Shown here: piece after piece, positions 50,380 through 60,900 of the stretch
Layout of the letters: every line of letters starts with the position of its first letter
How positions within the stretch are numbered: position 1 is the first letter of the stretch
Assembly (NCBI GenBank): GCA_026399475.1
Contig: JAPLQY010000071.1
Location: forward strand, 124,001 to 188,000
From: Rhodocyclales bacterium
GTDB taxonomy: Bacteria > Pseudomonadota > Gammaproteobacteria > Burkholderiales > Rhodocyclaceae
Direction of reading: 5' to 3'
DNA: 64,000 bases
The notes under the pieces: model-generated
Told to the model about the DNA's origin: nothing
What the model saw: only the letters and a program-made list of their open reading frames with translations
Databases searched by the model: none
Position numbers and translations under genes: made by a program

Positions 50380-51711
50380 TCAACCGCCGAAGGTGCGCAC
50401 CAGATACAGCGAGACGATCGGGAAAAATACCAGCAGGGTGATGCGTATGAAGTCCGAAATCAGGAAGGGGATGACGCCCTTGAAGGTTTCCATCAGCGGA
50501 ACATCGACAGCCAGCCGGTTGATGACGTAGACGTTCATGCCGACGGGCGGGTGTACAAGGCCGATCTCGACCACCATGAGTGCGAGGATACCAAACCAGA
50601 TCGACTTGTCGACCGGTGGCAGGCCAAAGAAATCCAGGCCCATGATCATGGGGTAGAAAATCGGAATGGTTAGCAGGATCATGGCCAGCGCATCCATGAC
50701 GCAACCGAGCAGGATGTAGATGACCAGGATCATGCCCATCACCAGCAAGGGCGACATGCCGCTGCCCTTGACCCATTCGGCGAGTTCGACCGGCATCTGC
50801 GACACGGCCAGCGCGGTGTTCATCATGTCGGCGCCCAGTAGCACGAGGTAGATCATGGCCGTGGCCATCGCGGTGCCGAGCAGGGTCTTTTCCACCTGCT
50901 CCCAGCGCATGTTGCCGGACAGGAATGCAAGGATGCCGCACGAGGCGGCGCCGATGGACGCGGCTTCGGTCGGATTGGCCCAGCCGCCATAGATGCCGAC
51001 GATGACCACCACGAACACCAGCAGCACGGGCAGCACCTGGAGCAGGCAGCGGATGCGTTCCGGCCAGGGCACGCGCGGTCCGGCGGGTCCGGCCGCCGGG
51101 TTCAGGGTCACCACGATCTGCACCACCAGCATGTAGCCGAGCATGGCGATGATGCCCGGCAAGACGGCGGCCATGAACAGCTTGCCGATCGACTCCTGGG
51201 TCAGGATGGCGTAGATCACCAGCGGCACCGAAGGCGGAATCATGATGCCCAGCGTGCCGCCCGCGGCCAGTGCGCCGGTGGCCAGCGAACCGGAATAGCC
51301 ATAGCGCCTCAGTTCGGGGAGCGCGACCTGGCCCATGGTGGCCGCCGTTGCCAGGGACGAACCGCAGATCGCGCCGAAGCCGGCACAGGCGCCTATCGCC
51401 GCCATGGCGATGCCACCCTTGCGATGACCGATGAAAGCGCTGACGAACCTGAACAAGGAACGACTCAGCCCGCCGTGCGTGGCGAACTGTCCCATCAGCA
51501 GGAACAGCGGGATTACCACCAGGTCGTAGTTGGACAGCCGGGCGTAGGCGAGATTCTTGAGCGAGTTGAGCAGCGGTCCGGTTTCGCCGCCGGTAAGGTA
51601 AAAATATCCGCCGCCGCCGGCAATGAACATGGCGACGCCGATCGGCACACGCAGCACCAGCAGCATCAACAGAAAGCCGAAAATGATGAAGCCGACCTGT
51701 GTCCCGCTCAT
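50380..51711 (-). CDS. dctM: TRAP transporter large permease (DctM)
   Basis: A 443-residue membrane protein with about 12 hydrophobic segments, typical of DctM. Family segments include GFGAICGSSLATAATMGQVALPELRRYGYSGSLATGALAAGGTLGIMIPPSVPLVIYA and a C-terminal HPPVGMNVYVINRLA. It forms the sodium-driven channel subunit for uptake of the ligand held by DctP. The ATG at 51711 overlaps the stop of dctQ (ATGA); the longer frame is antisense to dctQ-region sequence. Confidence 0.92.
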   Translation of the reverse strand: MSGTQVGFIIFGFLLMLLVLRVPIGVAMFIAGGGGYFYLTGGETGPLLNSLKNLAYARLSNYDLVVIPLFLLMGQFATHGGLSRSLFRFVSAFIGHRKGGIAMAAIGACAGFGAICGSSLATAATMGQVALPELRRYGYSGSLATGALAAGGTLGIMIPPSVPLVIYAILTQESIGKLFMAAVLPGIIAMLGYMLVVQIVVTLNPAAGPAGPRVPWPERIRCLLQVLPVLLVFVVVIVGIYGGWANPTEAASIGAASCGILAFLSGNMRWEQVEKTLLGTAMATAMIYLVLLGADMMNTALAVSQMPVELAEWVKGSGMSPLLVMGMILVIYILLGCVMDALAMILLTIPIFYPMIMGLDFFGLPPVDKSIWFGILALMVVEIGLVHPPVGMNVYVINRLAVDVPLMETFKGVIPFLISDFIRITLLVFFPIVSLYLVRTFGG

Positions 51712-52250
51712 GATCTGACCCCGCGCTGCGTCCAGGTTTGCACGCACATGTAGAAACCGGCCAGTGCCAGCAGAATGAAACTGGGCACCATCAGCGCCTG
51801 CGCAATCCAAACAGGAACTTCGAGGATGGCGGATGACTCACCGGCTTCCCTGAGGCTCATTGCGCCTACCCAGGAGCGCCACGCCAGGAGTGCCCCGACC
51901 AGGCCGACCAGCAAAGAGCCCATGGCATCCAGAAAGCAGCGCCGGATGCTGGATATATTGGCGGTAAAGAAGTCCACCTTGACGTCGCCATGCATCAGGT
52001 GGCAATAGGCAAAAAAGCTCGCCGAAGCGAAGGCGGCGAGCATTTGCAGCACTTCGACATCGCCCGGCACCGGCGCGCTGAACAACTTGCGGCCGACAAT
52101 CGAAACGATGGACATGATCACCAGGCCGGTAAATATCACACCGCCGGCGAAGGCAAACCATTTGGCTATTGTCAGCAGCAGGCGGCCGTAAGGGCCGCTT
52201 TCAGCAATTCCCGCGTGATGGGCCGGGGCGGAACTGGATCCTTCTTGCAC
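51708..52250 (-). CDS. dctQ: TRAP transporter small permease (DctQ)
   Basis: A 180-residue membrane protein with four hydrophobic segments: at about 28-50, 62-80 (AFASASFFAYCHLMHGDVKVDFFT follows), 100-120 and 145-165. The HGDVKVDF segment is characteristic of DctQ. It precedes and overlaps dctM in the usual dctQ-dctM-dctP order. Confidence 0.9.
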   Translation of the reverse strand: MQEGSSSAPAHHAGIAESGPYGRLLLTIAKWFAFAGGVIFTGLVIMSIVSIVGRKLFSAPVPGDVEVLQMLAAFASASFFAYCHLMHGDVKVDFFTANISSIRRCFLDAMGSLLVGLVGALLAWRSWVGAMSLREAGESSAILEVPVWIAQALMVPSFILLALAGFYMCVQTWTQRGVRS

Positions 52251-52357
52251 TTATTGTTCTCCTCTTGTCGTTGTTTCAGCGTCGGCTGACGATCATTGCC
52301 GCCTTCAACCCTTGCCGGTCGCGATGTGTCATTGGTGCATGCCGATATGCCAGCGCT

Positions 52358-53656
52358 TCATTCATCGAGTTTCACATGGAAACGCCTGGCCTTCATCTCG
52401 AAGCGGGGCAGGGCGTTACGCGCGACGTGATGCACGCGCGGACGGAAGGCCAGCATCGAATCCAGTTTTATGGCGATCTCGTGCACCACCTCGGGATCGG
52501 CGCCCTCGCACAGCTCCACCTCGATGTCCATTTCGTCCATCTGCTTGACCTTGTTTACCGTGATGCGGAACTCGTCCACCTCGGCAAACTTGCGAATGAT
52601 GTTTTCCACGCCGGCCGGGAAGACATTGACCCCACGCACCGTCACCATGTCGTCGGCGCGACCGAGGATTCCCCCCTCGAAGCGCAGGAAGCTGCGACCG
52701 CAGTCGCAGCGATCGAGGTTCATCTTGACCAGGTCGCCGGTACGATAGCGGATCACCGGGAAGCCCCAGCGGCCGAGATTGGTGAGCACCAGTTCGCCAC
52801 GCTCCCCCGGTGCAACGGCCTCGCCCGTGAGCGGATTGATCACTTCGGCGATGTATTCGCTTTCGATCAGATGCGTGCCGCCGGGTTGCATGTGGCATTC
52901 GAAGGAATGGGCGCCGACTTCCGATGCGCCGGCGTGGTCGAAACACTTGGCGGTCCATGCCGTTTCGATACGTTGTTTGGTCGAAGGTACATTGGCACCA
53001 GCTTCGCCCGCGTGAACCGTGGCTTTCATTGGAATCGTGCCGATATCGAAGCCGATTTCGCGGGCGACCTCTGCCAGGCGCAGGGCATACGTCGGCGTGC
53101 AGCACAGGACTGTTGCGCCGGCTTCGCGCATCAATTCAAGACGCTGCTGCGAATCGCGGCCACCACCGGGAATCATCACGGCGCCGATCTTGCGCGCGCC
53201 TTCGACAGCGGCCCAGAAACCGATGAAGGGGCCGAAGGCAAAGGCCATGAACAGGCGGTCGGAGGCCGTGACTCCGGCACCGGCCAGGACATGTCCCCAG
53301 CAGCGCCCCCACCAGTCCCAGGACTCATTCGTGTCCATGACCTTCAACGGCACGCCGGTGGTGCCGGAGGTCTGGTGCATGCGCACGTAGGCTTCCACGG
53401 GATAGGTCAGGTTGGTGCCGAAGGGACCGTGGGCGGCCTGGTCCTCCATCAGCTCGCCCTTTTTGGTCAGGGGCAGGCGTACCAGGTCGTCCAGCGACCT
53501 GATGTCCGACGGATGGACGCCGGCGGCTTGCCATTTGCGGGTGTAGAACCGGTTCTTGCCCCACAGTTCGGCCAGCATCGCCTGCAGCTTCTCCAACTGC
53601 AAGGCCGCCAGTTGCTCGCGCGGCAGTGTCTCGGTCGCTTCGTCGAAATATGTCAT
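52358..53656 (-). CDS. Phenylacetate-CoA ligase-like (PaaK family) enzyme
   Basis: A 432-residue AMP-forming ligase of the PaaK type, shorter than the other ligases in the window. Family features: WAKNRFY-like WGKNRFYTRKW near residue 38, the phosphate loop HQTSGTTGVPLKVM near residue 96, GASEVGAHSFECH near residue 240, RYRTGDLVKMN near residue 308 and LGRADDMVTVRGVNVFPAGVEN near residue 337. PaaK activates phenylacetate and related arylacetates to CoA esters. Upstream of the second AOR on the plus side of coordinates and downstream in transcription, it could activate the acids that AOR produces. Exact substrate unknown. Confidence 0.85.
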   Translation of the reverse strand: MTYFDEATETLPREQLAALQLEKLQAMLAELWGKNRFYTRKWQAAGVHPSDIRSLDDLVRLPLTKKGELMEDQAAHGPFGTNLTYPVEAYVRMHQTSGTTGVPLKVMDTNESWDWWGRCWGHVLAGAGVTASDRLFMAFAFGPFIGFWAAVEGARKIGAVMIPGGGRDSQQRLELMREAGATVLCCTPTYALRLAEVAREIGFDIGTIPMKATVHAGEAGANVPSTKQRIETAWTAKCFDHAGASEVGAHSFECHMQPGGTHLIESEYIAEVINPLTGEAVAPGERGELVLTNLGRWGFPVIRYRTGDLVKMNLDRCDCGRSFLRFEGGILGRADDMVTVRGVNVFPAGVENIIRKFAEVDEFRITVNKVKQMDEMDIEVELCEGADPEVVHEIAIKLDSMLAFRPRVHHVARNALPRFEMKARRFHVKLDE

Positions 53657-53705
53657 TGGTTTTTGACCATTGTCGGGTGGGAGAGCTTGCGCGCGATCGA
53701 TTCCA

Positions 53706-56030
53706 TCATCCGCCGGCAATGATGGGCACCAGGGCGACCCGATCTCCGCTGGAGATGCGCACCGCCCGTTCTCCTGACAGCACCATGTCGCCATTCACCG
53801 CGATGTTCCACGAACTGTCGTTCAGTTCTTCGGCCGCCTCGGGAAGTTTGCGCAACAGTGCCTTGCGCAGCTGGGCCACGTCGCTCACGTTCTCGTCGAT
53901 GATCACGACCTTTTCCGGAGCCCCGGGCAGTTGTTTTGGAAGTTCGACGCGCACCGAAAATCCGGTGATCAGGCGTGAGAGCTTTTCGTGCCATTCCACC
54001 GCCGGCGTGCCCTCTGCGTTCAGGCCGGTAAGCTTGTAGAAGCGCTCCTTCATCCCTTCGAACTCGGTGCGGTCGATCTTTTCTCCGGTGAAGGGTCCGG
54101 CCGTCAGGGCTTCCTCGAACCAGCGACGGGGCAGGGTGTCGTCCCTGGCGCGCAGGCCGAAGCGGAAATTCAGCATGCGCTCGATGCCTGTGACGTTGCG
54201 TCCGATCTCGTCCAATTCCTTTTCGACAAAGGTCTGACCGGTCAGCGAGGTCAACTGGGTCGCGAAATCGTTCAGGTCGGGCAGGGTAGGGGAGTTGAAC
54301 AGCTTGGTATTGAAGCGGCACATGCCAACCGAATCACCCACCGCGTAATTGTTCTCGCACTTGCGAACGGCATACTCCTTGCCCTCGTAGCTGTTCGGCG
54401 CTGCTGACACGGTGCCGTTGTACAGGGCGGTCTTGAACGCGGGATCGTCGTTGATGCGCGCATTGATTTCCAGCGTGACGCGGTTGCGCAGGTGATCCAT
54501 GCCCCGAGTCGCCACCGAAAGCCCGAGGGCAAAAGCCTTGAGGATGCGCGAATCGTGGGGATCGGACTGGAACAGGCCCTTGACCGCCATGCGGTAGTCG
54601 AGCGCGGCAGCCGGGTACTTGCCGCGTTCGACGGCGCGCGCCGAGTCGGCGATGGTGTCGCCGAAGCCTTCGCGTTTTGCGGTCATGAACAACAGCTTCT
54701 CGATGACCTCGTAGTTGCCCCAGGTCAGGTCGATGCCACCGGTCTCCTTCTGCGTGATGATGCCGCGCTGATAGAGTTCCATGGCCCAGGCGATCGAACT
54801 TCCGGTGGACGCCGAATCCAGCCCCAGGTCGTTGAGGATGTTGTTCAGACGCAGGACCTGCTCGGGTTCCCTGATGCCTATCATCGGGCCGAACTTGCCG
54901 AGGGTGACGTACTCAGGACCGTCGCCCTTGTCGAACTTGTCGTACTTCCCGTCGCCGTGGATGCCCTGGTAGGTGCGCTGCTTGCCATGCTCGACCGAGG
55001 CCTGGTCCTTGTCGTAACTGGCATTGCCGGTAAGTCCCTTGAGCGCCGAGGCGCCCCAGCCGCTTATGGCGCCGGGCGTCATGTCGTTCTGGTTGCGACA
55101 ATGCACGGGGCACAGATAGCACCCGTCCATGCCGGGACGATAGGGATCGAAATTGTCGGCGTCGAGGGCTTCCGTCCAGCTCGTCTCCTGGTTGTTCTTG
55201 GTGCCGAGGGCGCACAGGACGCGGCTGGGCTTGTAGAGGAAGGGTGTGCCGACCATCTTCAGCGCATTCTTGATCACGCTGGTCGAAATGATTTTTTTGC
55301 CGATGATCTTGTTGTACCTGGCCATCGGCTGGACCGGCTGCAGATCCTTCGGTGCGCCATGGATCATGATGGCCTTGAGTTTCAGCGAGCCCATCTTGGC
55401 GCCGCCGCCGCCGCGCGCCCAGATCGCCTTGATGCCGCCCATGATGCCGCTGCACAGGACCTGGTTCTCTCCCGAAGTGGTGATCCGCGCCAGCGCCATG
55501 TCCTCGCGCTCGACGCAATTGAAGTCGCGCTGAATCGCTGCCGCCATGTCGAGGTTGTCGAGTCCGACCCAGGGTGCGGCATCGACGAATTCCTCGGTGC
55601 CATAGGAGAGCTTGAGCAGGGTCCAGTTTGCGGCGCAACCGTAGAGGACGACGTGGTCGTAGCCGTGGCAACGCAGGAAAGACGGGAAGTAGTCGCCGGC
55701 GTTGGCGTCGAGAATGGCATAGCTGTCCGGCGATTTGCTGGTGATGTTGCCGCGCGTGGCCGACGGCATGCTGCTGGTCAGGACGCCGGACCCGAAGATC
55801 AGGGGAATTTCCGGATCGAGCGCATCGCGCTCCTCTTCCATCAGGTTGTAGAGCAGCCACATGTTGGCACCGCGTCCGCCGAGGAAATTGCGCAGGACAT
55901 CCAGAGGCAGGTACTTCTTCAGCGTCTTGCGTTGTTCGAGATCGACGAACAGCACCGCGCCCTGCGAGTTGTACTGCGGCGCGTCGTGCATGCGGGCGAC
56001 GAGTCGCTCAAGTTTGTCTCTGATGCCCAT
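53706..56030 (-). CDS. Second tungsten aldehyde:ferredoxin oxidoreductase with C-terminal MoaD-like domain
   Basis: A 774-residue protein nearly collinear with the AOR at 46.3-48.6 kb and clearly a paralogue. It has ARGGGGAKMG near residue 205 and cluster cysteines C304, C307, C311 (CYLCPVHC) with a later cysteine in SVGMCRFN. The C-terminal ubiquitin-like domain again ends VPIIAGG. It is in a minus-strand operon after genes for ferredoxin, ferritin-like protein and 2-oxoacid oxidoreductase, so the ferredoxin gene 25 bp upstream is the likely electron partner. The two copies may differ in aldehyde specificity or regulation. Confidence 0.85.
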   Translation of the reverse strand: MGIRDKLERLVARMHDAPQYNSQGAVLFVDLEQRKTLKKYLPLDVLRNFLGGRGANMWLLYNLMEEERDALDPEIPLIFGSGVLTSSMPSATRGNITSKSPDSYAILDANAGDYFPSFLRCHGYDHVVLYGCAANWTLLKLSYGTEEFVDAAPWVGLDNLDMAAAIQRDFNCVEREDMALARITTSGENQVLCSGIMGGIKAIWARGGGGAKMGSLKLKAIMIHGAPKDLQPVQPMARYNKIIGKKIISTSVIKNALKMVGTPFLYKPSRVLCALGTKNNQETSWTEALDADNFDPYRPGMDGCYLCPVHCRNQNDMTPGAISGWGASALKGLTGNASYDKDQASVEHGKQRTYQGIHGDGKYDKFDKGDGPEYVTLGKFGPMIGIREPEQVLRLNNILNDLGLDSASTGSSIAWAMELYQRGIITQKETGGIDLTWGNYEVIEKLLFMTAKREGFGDTIADSARAVERGKYPAAALDYRMAVKGLFQSDPHDSRILKAFALGLSVATRGMDHLRNRVTLEINARINDDPAFKTALYNGTVSAAPNSYEGKEYAVRKCENNYAVGDSVGMCRFNTKLFNSPTLPDLNDFATQLTSLTGQTFVEKELDEIGRNVTGIERMLNFRFGLRARDDTLPRRWFEEALTAGPFTGEKIDRTEFEGMKERFYKLTGLNAEGTPAVEWHEKLSRLITGFSVRVELPKQLPGAPEKVVIIDENVSDVAQLRKALLRKLPEAAEELNDSSWNIAVNGDMVLSGERAVRISSGDRVALVPIIAGG

Positions 56031-56055
56031 TTCTGAACTCCTTCCGTTTGACTGG

Positions 56056-56901
<846 letters not shown>

Positions 56902-56905
<4 letters not shown>

Positions 56906-57738
56906 AGCGCAAATCCTGCTTCGAGTCCTGCGACCGAACCGCTGGTCCGCTCGAATTCCGGACGGAATGGCGGGCGTTCGCCCTTGTACAGGACCTTGCC
57001 CACGTTGAAGCCGTCATCGGTCATCAGGCGGCGCGCGGCGCGTGCGGCATCGTCCGTGAAGTCGACCACGGCGGTACGCACGATGTCACGCCACTCGGCC
57101 TGTTCCGGGCGGAAGGTGACGCAGGGACTCAGCACCTGCACCAGTGAAAAACCGGGATGGCGGATGGCCTCGACGATGATCTGCGCCATGTTGACCGGGT
57201 CGCTGCTCGACACGCGGGCGATGAAATTCGCGCCCGATGCCAGGCCGACCACCAGGGGCTGGAAGGGATTGATGCCGGTTCCTTCCGGAGTCAGTTTGCT
57301 GCCCTCCCAGTCCGGCGAGGTCGTCGGCGAGGCCTGCCCCTTGGTCATGCCGTACACCTGGTTGTCCATGACGATATAGGTCATGTCCACATTGCGTCGG
57401 CAGGCGTGCAGGAAATGGTTGCCGCCGATCGAGAACCCGTCGCCGTCACCGCCGGTGACGATGACCGTCAGATCGGGGCGTGCCAGCTTGAGGCCGGTGG
57501 CGACGGGCAGGGCGCGACCATGCACGCCGTGGAAGCCGTATACGCTGGTATAGGCGGGTATGCGCGAGGAGCAGCCTATGCCCGAGACGACCGCGACCTG
57601 CTCCGGCGGCAAGCCGAGCTCCGCCAATGCCCGGGTCAGCGCGTTGAGCACCGTGTAGTCGCCACAGCCCGGACACCAGATCGGCTTGAGTTCGGACTTG
57701 TAATCCTTTGCTTTGTATTTCCGCTCGGCAACTTCCAT
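56902..57738 (-). CDS. korB: 2-oxoacid:ferredoxin oxidoreductase beta subunit
   Basis: A 278-residue thiamine-diphosphate subunit: WCPGCGDYTVLNALTRAL near residue 21, GIGCSSRIPAYTSVYGFHGVHGRALPVATG near residue 53, the TPP/Mg motif GGDGDGFSIGGNHFLHACRRN near residue 96 in two halves, and NQVYGMTKGQASPTT. It works with the alpha/gamma subunit encoded just upstream to convert a 2-oxoacid (2-oxoglutarate in the Thauera enzyme that feeds benzoyl-CoA reductase) into acyl-CoA with reduced ferredoxin. The gene overlaps both neighbours. Confidence 0.9.
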
Positions 57739-59474
57739 CAGGCGCTCCAGGTGTTGAGTTGTTCGAGGATCCGGCCGGGGCCGAAGGAGAGCGGGCCGGC
57801 CTGGTGCAGGGAACGGGTGTCCGCCGGCAGGTCGTAGAAGGCCCTCAGCATGCGGTAGAACTGCCCGCTGTGCGATTGTTCCACCACCACGGCACGGGTG
57901 ATGCCCGCCAGGGCCGCGGCCATCTTTTCCGGTTGCACGGGGGCGATCAGTCGCACCGAAATCAGGCGCGCCTTGCCGCCGGCATCCGAGAAGCGGCGCA
58001 GGGCCTCGCGCGCCGGGCCGGTCGAGGAGCCCCAGGTAATGATCGCCATGTCGCCCGGCCCGCCGTCGGCATCGATGATCTCGGCCCAGTGGTCGCCGTA
58101 GTTGAACTGCGTCAGTTTCCTGCTGCGTTTGTCCATCTGCGCCAGATGATCGGAGGCCTGCGAAGAGGGAGTGCCGAACTCGTTGTGCTCAAGCCCGTCT
58201 GCGGTATGGGTCAGGCCCGGGGTGCCGGGAATCGCCATGGGCGAAACGCCGGAGCCTGTCACGGCATAGCGCTTGTAGCGTTCGCCCTCGACGGCAGCCC
58301 TGGCCGTTTCGCGCTGGCCGATGAAGGCCAGTTCTGCGGGACGCGGGACAATCGCCCGCGCCTGGCCCATCGCCTGATCGGTCAGGACCAGGGTCGGTGT
58401 CTGCATCGCTTCGGCCAGATGCACGGCCCACTGGGTGGTGAATAGGCAGTCGGCCACCGAGTTTGCCGCCACCACGATATGCGGCGCATCGCCGTGCAAT
58501 CCGTAAACCGCGATGTTGAGGTCGCTCTGCTCCGACTTGGTGGCAATCCCGGTCGAGGGTCCGACGCGCATCACGTCTACAACCACGATCGGCACCTCGG
58601 CGGCAACGGCCAGCCCAAGGGATTCGGCCATCAGGGAAAGGCCCGGCCCCGACGTGGCCGTCATCGCCGGAACACCGCCGTAGGAAGCCCCTATGATCTG
58701 GTTGATGGAGGCCAGTTCATCTTCGGCCTGGACCAGCACTCCGCCGACTTTGGCCAGGGACGGCGCCAGCCATTCCAGCACCTCGGTCGCCGGCGTGATC
58801 GGATAGGCGGCGACAAAGCGCACGCCGCCACGAATCACACCGAGGCCGGTGGCTTCGTTGCCGGTAATGCTCCAGCGCGGTTCGGTTGCGGCGGCAACCG
58901 CCGGCAGGCGCGGGATCTCTGGCAGATCGGCTGCAGCGGCGATGCCAGCGTGAAATGCAGCCATGCTGGCGTCGATCGCCGCCTGGCCCTTGCGCCGCAG
59001 GTTCTTTTCGACCACGGCCTGCATGGCATCGGCCGGCAGGCCGATCATGGCGGCAATGGCGCCCAGGGCCACCATGTTGGGGCGACCGTTCTCGATCTTT
59101 CCCGCAATGTCCGTCATCGGCAGCGCGGCCTCACGCGGCTTGCCTCCCAGCAATGCGGCAGGAGCAGGGCCGTGGGCCGGATCGCCGACGATCAGGCTTG
59201 CGGCGACCAGCGGTATTTCGGCCGAGAAGCGACCGATGTTGTCCCAGTCAATGGCCATCAGCAGGTGGAAGCTGTCATCGTGCGACATGATCGGCTCGGT
59301 TGCAAAACGCAACATCGCCGCCGCCTCGCCGCCACGAATCTGCGGTCCAGAGGAACGGCTCATCAAGGCGTACCAGCCGGCCTGGGCCGCCGCGTCGAGC
59401 AGCAGCGAACCGGCGGTAACGACTCCCGCGCCGCCGCTGCCGGCGATTACCAGGGAAACACTTTGGACTGTCAC
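57738..59474 (-). CDS. korA: 2-oxoacid:ferredoxin oxidoreductase gamma-alpha fusion subunit
   Basis: A 578-residue subunit with an N-terminal gamma domain (about 1-190; IAGSGGAGVVTAGSLLLDAAAQAG, SSGPQIRGGEAAAMLR) and a C-terminal alpha domain (about 195-578; FVAAYPITPATEVLEWLA, EDELASINQIIGASYGGVPAMTATSGPGLSLMAE). It binds the 2-oxoacid and CoA parts of the reaction. It is the first gene of the minus-strand operon; an AT-rich region at 59520-59590 holds the likely promoter. The start ATG overlaps no other gene. Generation of low-potential ferredoxin for anaerobic aromatic metabolism is the probable purpose. Confidence 0.9.
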   Translation of the reverse strand: MTVQSVSLVIAGSGGAGVVTAGSLLLDAAAQAGWYALMSRSSGPQIRGGEAAAMLRFATEPIMSHDDSFHLLMAIDWDNIGRFSAEIPLVAASLIVGDPAHGPAPAALLGGKPREAALPMTDIAGKIENGRPNMVALGAIAAMIGLPADAMQAVVEKNLRRKGQAAIDASMAAFHAGIAAAADLPEIPRLPAVAAATEPRWSITGNEATGLGVIRGGVRFVAAYPITPATEVLEWLAPSLAKVGGVLVQAEDELASINQIIGASYGGVPAMTATSGPGLSLMAESLGLAVAAEVPIVVVDVMRVGPSTGIATKSEQSDLNIAVYGLHGDAPHIVVAANSVADCLFTTQWAVHLAEAMQTPTLVLTDQAMGQARAIVPRPAELAFIGQRETARAAVEGERYKRYAVTGSGVSPMAIPGTPGLTHTADGLEHNEFGTPSSQASDHLAQMDKRSRKLTQFNYGDHWAEIIDADGGPGDMAIITWGSSTGPAREALRRFSDAGGKARLISVRLIAPVQPEKMAAALAGITRAVVVEQSHSGQFYRMLRAFYDLPADTRSLHQAGPLSFGPGRILEQLNTWSA

Positions 59475-59674
59475 GAGCCTCCTCCTCCGTTCGAATTTCG
59501 CCGCAGTTTCGATCCGCGTGCTGTTTGTTTAACCCTAATTTAATTAGAGCTAAATAACCCTACTCTAGACGCAGGATAAGTATAATAAAGGTGGAAGTCA
59601 AATCATTTGTTGTCCATCATAAAACGCTGATACAGGTCACCGTGCCGCCGCCGTCGACTCCTGTTTCCGGCAAC

Positions 59675-60409
59675 TCAGGCGTGTGCGGTCTGCAGGAAAC
59701 TGCGCGACGCGCCATCGAGCACCAGGCAGGTGAGCACGCCGCTGCGATAGGCCCCGGTGTCGATGCCGATGCGGTTGTGGCGCAGCACGGGTTGCGTGCT
59801 GATGCTGTGACCGTGTACCACCACAGCGCCATGATCGTCTTCGGAGTCCAGAAAGGCCTTTCGGATCCACATGCAGTCATGATCCTTCTGCTCTGCCAGC
59901 GGTACACCGGGACGCACGCCACCATGGACGAAGCAGTAGCCACCGGCCTGATAGCTGACCTGCAGCGATCTGAAAAAATCCTGATGCGATTTCGGCAGGG
60001 TGGCCACAAAGCGATCACGCAGGACAGCCACGCTTGCATCATCGCGGGCCTGCCGGTTGGGGATGCCGACTCCATAGCTGGCCAGGGTGTCGAGGCCGCC
60101 GTAGTCGAACCAGTGCCGTCCGGCATCCAGTTCGCCACCAAAAAAGCGCAGCAGCAGATCTTCGTGGTTGCCTTTGAGTGTTATTCGCTGGAAGCCCTCC
60201 GGCAGCCATGCGTGCACCCGTTCCACCACCCCCGGCGAATCCTTGCCGCGGCTGACATAGTCTCCAAGATAGACCACCAGCCAGCGCTGTGCGGATCGCT
60301 GGCAGGCGTCCGCCATGATGAGGTCATGCAGCACCGAGAGCAGTTCGGCGCAACCGTGAATGTCGCCTATGGCGTAGATGACCGTGTCCGGCGGCGTCTG
60401 GCTGGTCAT
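59675..60409 (-). CDS. Metallophosphoesterase (serine/threonine phosphatase-like)
   Basis: A 244-residue PP1/Apah-type phosphoesterase with all core motifs: YAIGDIHGCAE near residue 12, VYLGDYVSRGKDS near residue 44, LKGNHEDLLL near residue 77, FVHGGVRPG near residue 165 and VVHGHSI near residue 201. These bind two metal ions in the cytoplasm. The substrate could be a phosphoprotein or a dinucleotide such as Ap4A. Start taken at ATG 60409. The gene is ten bases downstream of the PNPOx-like gene in a small housekeeping-type group. Confidence 0.9.
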   Translation of the reverse strand: MTSQTPPDTVIYAIGDIHGCAELLSVLHDLIMADACQRSAQRWLVVYLGDYVSRGKDSPGVVERVHAWLPEGFQRITLKGNHEDLLLRFFGGELDAGRHWFDYGGLDTLASYGVGIPNRQARDDASVAVLRDRFVATLPKSHQDFFRSLQVSYQAGGYCFVHGGVRPGVPLAEQKDHDCMWIRKAFLDSEDDHGAVVVHGHSISTQPVLRHNRIGIDTGAYRSGVLTCLVLDGASRSFLQTAHA

Positions 60410-60419
60410 TCCCCGAGCT

Positions 60420-60893
60420 TCACTTGAAGTCGCGCATTTCAGCGTACACCGCCTGTTCCATCCTGAGCATGGCCTCGCGTTGCTTGTCCGGCCATTCATA
60501 AGTCAGTGCCGTGCTTGTCACGCCAGGCCAGGACTGGTCCTTGACCGCCAGGACGTCCATTTCCCACAGCATGATCGACGCCGGTGCCGAGGCCTCGATG
60601 CGCTCCTTGACCGGGCGCGCCGTACCTTTTGCCAAAAAACTCAGGTCGCCCGGGCCGAGGATCTGGATCGACACCTGGCCGCTGTGCTGGAGGTTTTCCA
60701 GGGACGAGCTACCGAAGTCGACGCCGAAGCGCAGCCGTGTGGCATCGATCCCCACGACCCAGGTATAGGCGGAGCCGGCATAGCCGTCGGCGCCCATGGT
60801 GAGCATCAGGGCCGGGGCACCGGGACGAAGGTAAGCGATGAGTTTTTCCGTCAGGCTGGAGGTGGCATTGCCGGTCAAGTGCTTGCCCTCCAT
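60420..60893 (-). CDS. Pyridoxamine 5'-phosphate oxidase-like flavin-binding protein
   Basis: A 157-residue split-barrel protein. ALMLTMGADGYAGSAYTWVVGID (in halves near residue 33) and VSIQILGPGDLSFLAKGTARPVKERIE are typical of the PNPOx-like family. Family members bind FMN or F420 and act in diverse reductions or merely bind flavin. The gene lies between Nudix and phosphoesterase genes with gaps of 7 and 10 bp. No substrate can be named. Confidence 0.75.
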   Translation of the reverse strand: MEGKHLTGNATSSLTEKLIAYLRPGAPALMLTMGADGYAGSAYTWVVGIDATRLRFGVDFGSSSLENLQHSGQVSIQILGPGDLSFLAKGTARPVKERIEASAPASIMLWEMDVLAVKDQSWPGVTSTALTYEWPDKQREAMLRMEQAVYAEMRDFK

Positions 60894-60900
60894 TCATTGG

